A stretch of DNA of 64,000 bases from Taenia hydatigena (Eukaryota; Platyhelminthes; Cestoda; Cyclophyllidea; Taeniidae): assembly GCA_036345935.2 (NCBI GenBank), contig JADWOT020000010.1:11405546-11469545 (forward strand), given 5' to 3'. The notes beneath the pieces were generated by a model. It did no database searches and had not been told where the DNA came from. It saw only the letters and a list, made by a program, of their open reading frames with translations. Of the stretch, positions 25,587-37,129 are shown piece after piece; the first letter of the stretch is position 1, and every line of letters starts with the position of its first letter. The position numbers and the translations under genes are program-made.

Positions 25587-28500
25587 GTGAGGCTTGCTGC
25601 CTTCATCACTGCTGTCGTCTACTGCGCAGGTACGTACTCACCTCTCATTTTCCAATTGGGGCTTGATTTCTTGCTGAAGAAGTCACCGTGTGCTACACTC
25701 TAATGCACGCATTGGTACTAATTTTGGCCTTTGGAAATAGACCACTTTGTGCGGTGCAAGTTGGGTTAGCGATGTATTTTATCATGATAAGCCTAGTATG
25801 TGGTAACTTTTACGAAGTAAGGCGAGTCTATACGTAGGACCCAGCCCGATATAACAATTGGGTGGAGGTAAAGTGGCAGCGAAACTGCCGTGAGTAGTTG
25901 AAGTCAGCAGAGCCCATGTGTAGGAGCGTTGGCTCAGTGACCTGCGCCCAGATCGAGTGATTGTACACCTCAATTCTTGAATGGATAATATCAAAATGCT
26001 GAGTCAGGAGGAGAAAGTTACTTACTTTCATGTCGCGATGCCAAATAGATATGGATTGTGGCACTTCGTGGCATTTTGTGCATTCATGTGAATACATATA
26101 AAAAGAAAAGCATCGTAGTTCGTACTAGATGCACGCATACATCGTGAGATAGTTGCCATCGCCCTCATAAATGGCAGACATTTGTAAGTTGCATTAGACA
26201 AACTCTAGATGCTTTGTTGCTTTCGTAAAACAGAAGCGGGACCATCGCTGTGGGGCTCTCGCATCGTCGGCACATCCGAGGGTTCATCGCCACTGATGCA
26301 TTTCCGTCTTCCCCATAACGCCGTATGTATAATAAAACGGTCGTTTGAATAGACTTATCCTACTAATACGACGATAGGCGTCATCTTGTGTGTTCCTTCA
26401 AGACTTAGCTTTACCTCGCACGTTCCTTTCCTACTTGAAATGGCACAGATGCTGTAAGGCGGAACCTGCAATGTCATCCCACCACACAGCTGATGCGCCC
26501 ACACATTGTGGCATTACAGTGGGCTTTGTACTTGATTGTAGACCATAGAAGCGTTGCCGAAAGATGGCAAGGCGTCCAATGTGAGCATTAAAGACGGCGC
26601 GTGCTATGTTGATGGCCGAGTATGGGGTCGCCCCTGCCAAGCGGATGGAGGTAGGTAGAGAACCGAGAACTCATCAATTCATTTGCCTGCATTGATAAGA
26701 GATCATCCGAGTGCGACCAGGTGTAGTACATCAGAATGTTGTTCGGTGACTCAGCAAAGTAGATTATTTCAGGTTGGTTTTGCGAATAAGGGTAGCTGAG
26801 ATCGCACAATATCCGTGCACGCACGGAGAGATGAGATGATCTACTCTTGCTGTCACTGTAGGAGACTACCGTGTGTGATTTTAGAAAGTGCCAACATCAC
26901 TGTCAACGACGTATCCAAACAGGATTCAGTGCAAATATGGGAAGGATTTTCATTGTTTTCGACAGTATTCTTCGTGCCGAAATGTGATTTCCAGAAGCCA
27001 GAGGAAGGTGAGTGGATGGAGTTGGAGAAGAATGTGCAGAAGTACTGCAGGATGGATACCTGTTTGAAATGGCTAATTCTCCAAACGCTTTCTATGAGCA
27101 ACACAGCACTTTGAATAGTGAATGCAGCTTATGTGGTAGATGTGCCACCTGAGCCCTCCCATCCCCTGGGTGATAAGGGGAAGAAGAGTCAGAAAGTCTA
27201 ATCACTGGGTATTCCTTCTGCACAGGTGAAGTGGATTTGAACACGTCGTTTCCACTTTCGCGGTTTCGGAGAGGGAAATCGTACGTCGAGATCAAATTCG
27301 CTGTTGGAGGCGCGAACAGTTAATTGCCGGTTTGTGCATTGTTGATGGAAATGTCCTTAGGACGCTCGCGTAGTCCTCTTCAATCATGTGTTCATGGTTT
27401 TGTGCTGTGTCTATTCTGTCCTTTCTCCTCTCTAAAATGCAGGTTGAGCTTAACGTGAACGGATACGCCCAGTGTTTCTGGCGGGGTATTGCTCTTGAGG
27501 AACCTGCAGCGCCTTACTGTGGTGAGTTTGTTGAGCATTCAGTCGGGTCATTCATTGTGCTCATGAAGCCAACTGATGTGCCAATTGCGCTTTCCTCTGC
27601 TCGTTTAAGGTAATTTATCAAGAGATGACAAATCCGATCTGAGAATACTTGCTTTGAACTTCACACGAAATGGCACACTTAATCATACCACATTTGAGTG
27701 GTACGGGATGAATAGAAGACTTACTGTCACTGTTGACTGGGAGCAAGATGGTGAGTGAGCATCCGAACTGATTAGGTCGGACTATTTCCTTTCTTTGTAA
27801 TGCAACATCTTGACTAGTAGCATTTCAGAGTGAGGTGTTTTGAGGTGAAGTATGGTTCTGTAGATACCAACCGTAGGCAGACCTAAGTAGCTCAAGTCCT
27901 CACGAGGTGACCGAAAGTGTTGCGTTAATTTAGGTGAATCGCCAGAAATCGCGGCGTGCAGTGGTAAGTCAGGCAGCGCCACTTTCTTTCCTGTGAAAGC
28001 CTCTTTGTGTGCCTACAAATTGCTGCAACACAATTGAAGCCCATTGGATTAGCTAGGAATAATTCATGTTGGTGCAACGCCACTGAGAGCATTTCATGCT
28101 AACTATTTTACAACCGTTTGCTTGGCATGCCTTTTAGGTTACCAGGGTAGAACCGGTAAGTAAATTGAATTGCCTCACAACCCAATTTGCAATACGAGGT
28201 TAGTTGCAACAGTCCATCATTCCATCTACAGTATTTTGACCTATTTCCTTGACACTTCTCTCAATGCTTTCGAGACACTCTGCACACACACACACACACA
28301 CACACACTTGATTCAAGTCTGCATTCGCCCTCAGTCCTCAGCTCGCCCTGTCCACCACACATTGCCCCGACTTCCATAGAAGGCGTTCGAATTAGGACAT
28401 CGACAGCAAATGCATCCATTCTTGTGGAGAAGGTGTTGCAGCCATGCAAACCAGATGATGAGTCAATAGAGCTGAATGAATGCTTCGTCTGTTGGGCTGC

Positions 28501-29527
28501 CAACATGACGCCAGCATCCAACACTAAGTGCAAGTAATTCTCTTGATCAAAGGCTAGCCTACTCGGAGTTCGCTGCCATCGCAAAAGCAACTCTTTTGCG
28601 GCCTCCTTAGATGCATCTTCATTGACGTGAATATCTGAATAATCTCCTGATGCGAGAACCCACTTTGACGCATGCATTCTTCAAAGCTGTTGGACTTGAT
28701 TTGAAGCTAAGTACCGTCAGCATACAATTGAGTCTGCACCTTACTGCAACCACGAAACCATCAGTGGGAGGATCCTTCGTTTAATAGCACTCTAAGGCTT
28801 ACATTCGCTACTCCGAACCTGAATTTGTTATTGTTTCATCGAATTCACACCCTACAGGATCATATGTCATGGCTTTGGTGGTGCGTTCAAATGCGCCGCT
28901 GTTTCACAGTCGTAGTTGCTTCAAAGCTGACACTCTACGCGTTGTTTGTGGCGTTTGCTAGACTCGAACCATCAGCGCCAGGCCTTAGATGCTGAGTGTT
29001 GGTTCAACAGACACCTTCTAGGGTACCGAGGGTGTTTCCTGCTTCCTGCCACATTGCATAGAAGTCGATGAGTCGAGGCCCTTATCCCTTTTATTAGGCT
29101 TAATGAACTCATCCATTCATTTGAGCATAACTTGACTGAGTCGACTTGACCGCATGTTTGCATCCCACAGGTCCTACGACGATATTCGCTCTCAACGGTA
29201 AGGCACTCCTATGCATCGCCTTAATGTAATGCTCGTCAACGGTTGTATTTTGGCTCTGCATGCTTCCAGAGCGACACTTATTCCCTTTCCTTCATGCCGA
29301 TGGAATAGCAACTATTCCTTATTTTTCCCTTATTTGTTGCCACGAATTTGACAGTATCCTTTGCATAGTTCATGAACCACCCCAATGCAGTGCATTCGAA
29401 CGCACCCTTCTATAGACTCTAAGAGGCCAAGTCTGTATGAGCTTGAAATCGAAGTCAGTGGTGACCTCCTCTTCTTCCTCTCCTTTTAGCCATCTTGGCG
29501 TCGCTGCTGGTACCGGCGCTTTTGTGA
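25587..29527 (+). pseudogene. GP50-like GPI-anchored antigen, unit 1 (disabled copy)
   Basis: The exon set parallels the intact gene at 54.9 kb: exon 1 25,587-25,629, exon 2 26,234-26,322, exon 3 26,542 to about 26,654, exon 4 26,862-27,007, exon 5 27,226-27,329, exon 6 27,443-27,750, exon 7 27,934-27,963, exon 8 28,138-28,155, then the last two exons 29,171-29,197 and 29,490-29,527. The tail (ending LLVPALL) is a GPI-signal-type hydrophobic end. Lesions are several. The position of the start codon reads GTG, with no in-frame ATG upstream. Exon 5 has TAA at 27,321-27,323. Exon 6 is 308 bases instead of 307. About 0.8 kb that holds exons 9-10 in the intact gene is missing. Splice sites and TATA box remain, so transcription may persist. 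Family name is inferred by resemblance to the taeniid GP50 antigens. Confidence 0.7.
28283..28307 (+). repeat. (CA)n dinucleotide microsatellite
   Basis: Twelve and a half CA units lie in the long intron after exon 8 of unit 1. Confidence 0.95.
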
Positions 29528-29636
29528 ATGCAGCCACTTGAAGAACCGGATGTGAAGTGTGCTTGAGGACTGCATTAAGACAAGCACGTCAAAACCTTCT
29601 TTGCCCAACTTCGTTGCTTTTAATGTGCTAACTACA

Positions 29637-29642
29637 AATAAA
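29637..29642 (+). terminator. Poly(A) signal of unit 1
   Basis: AATAAA lies 110 bases after the stop codon, at the same relative place as in the intact unit 3. Confidence 0.55.
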
Positions 29643-29859
29643 TTTTTTAACATTTGAGTTGAATTCGGGCTAACCATCACGGCAACAATGGTCTCCTTTG
29701 CAATCGCATCAAAGGCCACATGTTTGAAGGAGCGACAAGAGCATCTGGGACTGGTATACGAGCTCCTTCGAACATTGAGGGAGGGAGGAAGAACCGCAGT
29801 TGAACCGGGTTTGTGAAGAGAAGCCCACCATTTGCATTGAGAACTAGGACAAGAGGGAG

Positions 29860-31199
29860 GAGATGGAAGCTATCAACATGAATTTCTAGCTAAAATTGGG
29901 CCATTCACATTGTCAGCACTTTGCTGCGCGTCACGATGTCCATAGTAAGGTTGGAGAGGGGGGAAAATCGTGTACTGCTTGACAATGTCTTTGCAACTCT
30001 GACATCCATTTGAACACATGTCAGCCACCTCATTTTATGCTAGTCCTGCGGCATTAGTTACATCAAGCAAGTGAAGTCCCACAACTTGCAACTTGTGAAC
30101 ACCGATTCATGAGCTCTCAAGTCCTCTGTCAGGCTCTTCACACGCCTGAAGAGGCTTAGAATTGAATTTCGCTTCCACGCATCAATCGATCTCGAAGAGG
30201 ATGCTCTTTTTTCCTCATTATGCGCAACACCTCTTCACATCTACACACGCCAGCGCAGTCTGGTGGAGAAATGAAGGTGCTGTTCCCCTCGTAGACTCTT
30301 TAAACCACTAGATTATGCCTGACTTACACGCTTCAAAGTTGGAAAATGGTGCTTCTGCTTTCCCATCCATTCGCTGTTAACAGGACCTGTGGCGACACAG
30401 GCTTTGCATGGCAATGCACGAAAGCTGTCTAGCGAGGATGCCATTAGGATTTACTTACGCTTTAGCACAATACCTGGGCGCAGTTGCAGTTGCTGGCTGC
30501 ATTTGTAGGTGTTTAGAGGTCTCAAATGCAGCCAAAACACGCATTGAAGTGGATGTAGAAGCGACCACGTTGAGATCAAGATAGTTGAATAGATTCCATT
30601 TCCTTTGCTCGATATTTAGTAGCTGGAGCAGCACTTCTGCTGGTGGCCGGTGGGGTGTGTGGGAACAGCACACTCACTCAAGTGGTAAGCCTGGGAAATT
30701 GGATGGTGCAGAAGTGGCGGCCTTAATTAATGTCCATTGCCTCCAAGCACAGCTAGTCCCTTCAATATGGTTCACTCGAACTGAAAATTGGAATAATTCT
30801 ACTCCACTCCTCCTTCCACACATCCAAGCTCAATTTCATTTCACTACAAATAGTCTTTTTATTTCGTGTTTGGATACGGTCAGCGAGACCCAATGACTCA
30901 TCCCGAATTCTCCAACACACAAACACACGCGGACCAGACCAGATAACTCTCTCCGTCTCCGCGGCTGACGGGAGGAAGTTTCCATGATTTAGAACATTCT
31001 TCAGCATGGCTTGTCATCGACTTGGTTCCAACACCCCTACCGGGTCACCATCGCTCCTTTGGTGACGCTAATTCCTACAGATAATTTGCTCCGGTGCACT
31101 TTTAAAAGATTTGATTGCAAACGCGTCTCATTTGGTAAGGTAATACAAGACTCACCATATGTAGCGACTTATTAGTTCATTTTATAAAGCATTTGAATG
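29860..31199. other. Intergenic stretch with repeat D, copy 1
   Basis: The part 29,990-30,250 resembles 40,140-40,390 in the same direction (shared anchors near 30,065-30,090 and 30,125-30,160). The remainder shows no recognised gene. The 103-codon frame at 30,585-30,896 has no family features. Confidence 0.4.
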
Positions 31200-32345
31200 C
31201 AACGAGTCAAATAATTATAGGACTATTGGCGCATACATAAAGCTTTCACCAAATTGAGTCCAGTTAACGGTGCGACAATGTTCAAAGTAGTGCGGAGACC
31301 AGTAAATGGCAGCAACAAATGGAACTATTTGCCCAATGCGTGGGATACGCAACGGTTCATCCCACTCCGACCTATATGATGTAATATTTCTACGTGGGAA
31401 TCTATTTTGAAACTGAAAATGCCAGCTTAATGCTTCACACTTAGTTATGTATGCCACCGAGGAGTTTGCATAATTTCTTGCATGTTTGCAGTTTCTCTCT
31501 ATTCGCCATTGTGTTGTTGTTTTCCAAACGCAGATGGTGTCCACCAAGGATGTCACTAGAAGTGGCTCACAGGTTTGCACAATGCGTGGGTGAAGGAGTT
31601 GCAGTTGTTGGCTTAAGAATGGGAAAATCACCAAAAGTGTGCCAAATGGCAATGCGGTAATCATTACGCTCCTCTTCCACTTACTCGGCGGATTGATTCT
31701 ATCGCACAGTAGCCTCAACCAGTGCTTCTCACAGGAATTGCACCAGCTTAAATGCCAACAACTGAGCTCATTAGGCATCAGCGAAATAGCAGGTACATTA
31801 ACAAGACTAATTACGGCGCTGAGCATTCGAACTTAGTGTTACGATACTGAAGCAATCGAAACTATCGCTTTGAGGCATTTTGAGAGTAATAAAAGACACC
31901 GCGGCTGTGTGATTGCTAAAGTGCGTGGATGTTGACAATCTCAAGCGCAGCCGGGAGACGCTGATGCTCATGACAATGTCTCATGAACAGTGTGAATTAC
32001 TTGTGGCAGCCTTGTCTTTGCCTTCACAATTTCATGCAACAATAAAATCCTATACCCAAGTCTCATTACTGACGACGTCGATGGTGGTTTCATAAATATC
32101 GCAAATGCTGCAATGTTGAGCACATTGAAATGACCAACGTCGTTTATTGCATGACAATGGCTACAACATGCGCGGTCGCACATTTGAGGACCAACGATTC
32201 CCCGCCTTTGTGTTTACTCCTCGTGACACACTGTGCAAGCTCTCTGTATTCATCGCAGACTTTTTGTCAGTAGTTCTCTTCTGCCTCATCGCCCACGCTC
32301 TTAAGCTGAAAGTGAAAATAGTCATCACACAAATATCCTGACATG
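31200..32345 (+). repeat. Segmental repeat C, copy 2
   Basis: It parallels 22,500-23,450. The minus-strand open frame of 203 codons at 31,215-31,826 is not the frame that matches copy 1. The matching minus frame has stops here, so neither copy supports a real gene on that strand. Confidence 0.55.
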
Positions 32346-32439
32346 AGCAGTTCGCATTGTGACCAGATGTCCCGCAACGACCAACTAGCGACCTTACTTG
32401 CATACTACAAGACTGTCTCGTTGGAGGCAGGAGGATCGT

Positions 32440-32624
32440 TGTAGCGTCCCGAGACTCCTTCGAAAGCAAAAAAGGCAGAATGCTAGGGTAGAATATATAT
32501 ATTCAACGGACGGAGGGAAATAGGCTGCTGGCATGGCCCGGAGGCCAGCCCACGCAGCTAGGGCAGTACGGCCACCTCTGTCACCTTGACCGAAACCGGC
32601 AGTTCTAACAAACAAAGTATTACA
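32440..32624 (-). mobile_element. Solo LTR, TRIM-like (minus orientation)
   Basis: A 185-bp element in reverse orientation, with ends TGTAGC (left) and ...TTACA (right). It shares the internal AT palindrome and most of its sequence with the 17,131 element. The flanking five bases (ATCGT and ACGAA) are not a clean duplication, so the insertion is old or the ends were rearranged. Confidence 0.8.
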
Positions 32625-32700
32625 ACGAACATATACTTGGGGTGAAAAACAGGTCTCGGTTTCACGTGAAATGATACGTGCAGAATTAGTCAATTATTAA

Positions 32701-32886
32701 TGCAGTACTTTGTGAGTTGCAACTCCTGATTTCGGTCAGGGTCACAGAGATGGCTGTACTGCCCTAGCTGTGTGGGCTGGCCTCCGGTCCATGTCAGCAG
32801 CCTATTTCCCTCTGTCCGGTGAATATATGTATTCTACCCCAGCATTCTGCCTTCTTTTGCTTTCGACGGAACCTGGGGACACTACA
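32701..32886 (+). mobile_element. Solo LTR, TRIM-like (plus orientation)
   Basis: A 186-bp element that begins TGCAGTAC and ends ACTACA, with more differences from the 17,131 element than the minus copy next to it. The flanks ATTAA and ATTTA match at four of five bases, a possibly decayed target duplication. It lies 76 bases from the oppositely oriented copy, so the two cannot be the direct terminal repeats of one element. Confidence 0.8.
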
Positions 32887-33089
32887 ATTTAGCACCTTAA
32901 CCAGTGTCTTCTTTGGTGCTTGGGTAAGTCTCAAGCGATGCAATGGGAATTTTATTTTCGAACTACCAACGTGTCTTTTTTTGACAAATAATAGCAAATC
33001 GTCCTTTATGCACCCAATCGCCAAGTGTCTATAGCTTCTTTTCAAAAACACTTGATCGCAGTTCACATTCGCTTTGCATTAAGCTCAAC

Positions 33090-36000
33090 AAGCAAAATAA
33101 GCATTCACTCGTCAATGATTCGTTCAATTTGTCAGTTTTAAGGTCATTGGTTACATTTCAGTACATTGTCTGTATCTGTGCTGGCTCTTTGGCCGATTCA
33201 AGTGCGGCATGGATTTTGGCTGAATAGGCCCCAGATGCTGGAAAGAGGGCATGATTCTTCTGGTTTCGACGGTGGTCCGAACATTAAAGTGGGCAAGAGC
33301 ATGTGTGTTGAGGAGTTTCTGAGGGTTAATGAAGAACACGATACTTGAAATTGGACCGTGCCATTACTCCGCACTTTGCTCAGGTACGTTCATAAGTGTA
33401 AATTTGGTTGTGTCTGTCCAATGTGTTGCTTATCTGCATTGATGGAGTGTGTCTTTCTAATGTGAGGTGTAGTCTCTTGCATTTGCTTCTTCTTGCTTCC
33501 ACATTCTCCACGCTGTCCACTTGTTTTTCTACATACTTTCGGCGATAGTCTATTTCACTGCTCCCAGTGCTACTACTGATTGCGTAGATGCATTTACGAA
33601 GCTTTGGAATGTACTAGTTGTTCGCAGGTCTGGTTTTTGTGCTCATTGAAATTAGATCGTGTCATTGGCTGAATTTACTCTATTTTGTAGAAGACAATTC
33701 CACTTGCTTTCCTTTTTCGGTGACAGGAACAACTGACTTGCATTCGCTCATTGCTTGCGCTGTTGTCTTAGCCTAACCAAAGAAGGTTGTGTTTAGCAGG
33801 TTTACTTTATATGAATGTGGTTTTTAAGAATCCTGATTGGGACAATTTGTCTGTATTTACAGTACCATGACAGTACTGTCATTAGTTGATGAGGTGTAAT
33901 TCAGCAGCCTGCGTCATGGTCCGTGTGAATGTTTGCAGTGAATCTTAATTTGCACCATTAAGTAAGCTTTCCTTTCCTTCCTCTTAAGTCGGAGCGGTAG
34001 CGTAGGCACTCTGTACAAGTGCATCAAAAAAGTGTATTCTCAATGGTCTACTTTTGATTGGGGAATTTGCTGCTGCCTCGCCTCTCTTCATTGTGTTCCG
34101 AACTATGAAGAAAGCCTTCCTGAAGTTGGAGTTTGGGGGATGTGGAGCGATTTCTTCGGTTCCTTTGCTGATGTTATTTTGGTGATGAGCGGACGAAGAA
34201 GCGTGGGAAGATGACATGACTTTGAGTGGTTTGGGCTCTCTTTAGTGCTCCTCGTCTAAGCCACTGAACTTTGCTCCTTGATTATTGTCAAAAGAGGCTG
34301 TTTGGAATGGATGCCTTCGAAATGGGAATGAATGAATGTTATAAAAGGGGTGTTCATTTGAGGGGTAGTATTATGATAATGGCGTGGACGATGAGAGTAG
34401 GTGCTTTGGCCTGTTTACCCTTCTCACTGTGATGGTGATGACGAAGTTCCAGCATGGTTCCATGACTGAGGTGGCGTCCTTATCTTGTTTTGTATCGACA
34501 AGTACGGGCGTGTTAGTAGGGCCGGCGTTTGTTGGCACAGGCGATGGATGGATAGATGGGATCTTCGAATACTACCACTAAAAGGGGCAAGTGATTTCGT
34601 GAAGTGCCGTGTGTTAGCGAATATGCTTGACGGCTCGCAATCGATTGACGTGCCCTCGAGACCTAGCCAAATGTGCTGGTTTGCTCCCCTCTTCCCGCAT
34701 CTCAGCACACTGGCCAGCTTTAAGTTTCGTTTAATGAGTTACTTGGGCTGCAGGACCTTAACCAGGTAGACAGGCAAAGGTGGGAGGGGCCGTACATTTC
34801 TCTGTTTCTTGACGTATCTTCGTGCATGGCTGCCAATTTACCTACACCCGCTCCTCCACCTCTCTTCCCATCTGCTTCACATTTGTACGTTTCGGTGTAG
34901 TGTGAATGCGCTTGTTGAAGTTTCCGCATCTTTGTCAAAACTATAGGACTGTTGTAGGTGTTGAAATCAGCATCTATCTGCCTCAATGCGACTGTGACGA
35001 GTTCAAGTATACTTTTATTCCGATGGCGCTATTGCTACTGAATTTATTTAAGTAAGCAACCGTTTTTAACGGAAGAGAATTGAGTGCTTCGCCTAGTCCA
35101 GCTGTCTTGCTAACGTGCAGGCTCAGAGCCAAACCTGCATCGCCGGTTGGTTTTGCGCGCCTGAATTTGTGGAATTTGTAATGCTTCTTCTGTTTCCCAT
35201 TCCTGCATTCGTAATTGCCAGTGTGCTGAGAGCACAGGAGTGCCATCCATGTAGTGAGTGCAACAATCTGGTTGTGGTGCAGTCAGTGCGGTTGGCATAA
35301 GGCTGTAGGAAGTGGCCGCTGTATTATGAATTCCGAGGGGCATCGTCTGAAACTTGCAATACTTCCTGGAGGGTGACGGAGACTGTCTTTCCTGTTCGTC
35401 CATTTATGCAATTCATACTTGCCAGTGTGCTGATTTCATGTCTAGGGTAGAGGACCAGCCTCACTTGTGTAGTTAGTCTAACGGAACAGTTATGTGTGGC
35501 AACGAGAGCTCATTATCCTTCTCCATTACTGCGTTCAGCTTTTTGCGGTGGACACACAATTGTGAATTCCCTATCTTTCATTATTAGAACAATCAGTAAG
35601 ACATATGATGACTTCGATGGATTTATGGCCCCGTCTTTAATCAATGCATCCACCGGAGGGTACGCTCCCTGCAGTCGCGTGTACGGTATGGTGGATCGGT
35701 CCAGCCTCACTGGCGTGTTTCGTATTTCTAACGATGCTTGATCCTTTCTGCTCAACTGTGGCAAGGCGAATATATTGGCATGCTTAAATGATGGCCATTG
35801 AAGTTCTTTCGTTTTGTTGTCGGTGAGGTGGGCAAGCTGTACTCGAAGGTAGTGGAGGATGTTAGAATGGGACATTGCAAACATTGCTGACGTCTTACCT
35901 CGGTGGTGTAAGGACAGTTGTACTTTGGGTGCATTGGTGGATGGAAACGGTACTTTGCGCAAAATTGAGGACGCGAAATCGGCACCAAGTATCGCACTGC

Positions 36001-37100
36001 AATCCAAAATTCTCTCGTACGGTTGTCGCATTCCCTTTTGATAAGCGCAGCTTGTTAGATGGTAGAATCGTGTCAACCTAGTAAGAAAGGGTCGAGAAGG
36101 CCTTATAGATGTTGATCGAATTGACCGCACCAGAGTCGAGGCGGAACTGCCATGCATGACCTTCCAGTTGTAATGTTATGAAAGGGGAGTTGCTTGGTGG
36201 TAGATGGGATGGACGAAATGAAAGCTTCTCTAGTTACGGGCTAAAGCACAGAGGGTCTTGGTATGAGACTGCTGGGTTGGTGACCAATTGCGGTCGTTGT
36301 GTCTCAGAACCATGTGCGACTGCAGACGCTTCATTGTTGAGATCGCAACCAACTCATGGAGGAAGGCGATGACCGTGGTACTGAGCTTCACGACCACAAT
36401 GAGTAGGCGGGAGGGGTATCTCGACTGAACGTTTTACTGGAGGTTGGAGGTTCTTTGATTTACTCACCTCGTCGTCCTCGCTCCCTGAGGCGAGTGTGTG
36501 TTCACCCTGATCGATGGCGTGGCGGGGTGAGGTGGTGCAACAGTGTTTCAACTGAGCGTGCGAGGTTGGTCGGCGGATAGTAGGTCTTAGTGGAGGACTT
36601 GTAGGAATTGGGGCGTTGTCTAACATTAGGAGTGGAAGAGTTGCATTGAGTCTGTACCCAGCGCAACAGATTCGCAGGCCATTCGTGCATCCTCGGCCTT
36701 AGTCCTCGACTAACAAGTGGATAAACTGAGTGAGGCATGATTCGTTTGTGATGTGGTAAAGGAGGCACATTGGTCAGGACTGTGCTCATTCACTCACTCC
36801 ACGGTGGTTGATGACGTCCGTTGCGTCAAGAGATGCGTGTGCACTGACCGCTTCTGACCTTAAATGGGTGCTCGAACCATGTGTGTGCAGGTCAGTGATC
36901 ACAGGGTCCCCACTGCTTTGGTCCCGTGTAATTTATCAGTGCAGTAATCCGTCCACCGTGCATGCCTTTGGAATGAAGATTGTCTTTAGAACATTTTCGA
37001 CTTGAAGATGACATCTAACCAAGGTAGCGGTTGTCAGTGTCAGTGCAGTCATGTGTGTGCATCATGAAGCATTGGCTGCTGTTATGCGGTCGCTGTGATG
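33090..37100 (-). repeat. Segmental repeat R, copy 4 (inverted)
   Basis: It reads in reverse complement along R2 (14,390-17,400) and R6. The minus-strand frame of 214 codons at 35,513-36,157 corresponds to a broken region in R2 and is not called. The stretch 36,170-36,790 has no clear partner in R2. Confidence 0.65.
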
Positions 37101-37129
37101 CAGCCACAATGGGTGTTGAGGAAGATGCA

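Noticed and set aside
31215..31826. 203-codon open frame on the minus strand in repeat C copy 2
   Set aside because: The frame is not the one that matches repeat C copy 1, and composition gives no family; judged chance.
32440..32886. A complete TRIM element with two terminal repeats
   Set aside because: The two LTRs point in opposite directions and only 76 unrelated bases separate them; terminal repeats of one element must be direct.
35513..36157. 214-codon open frame on the minus strand in repeat R copy 4
   Set aside because: The same stretch in R2 (14,720-15,200) is broken by stops and shifts, so the frame is not conserved between copies.
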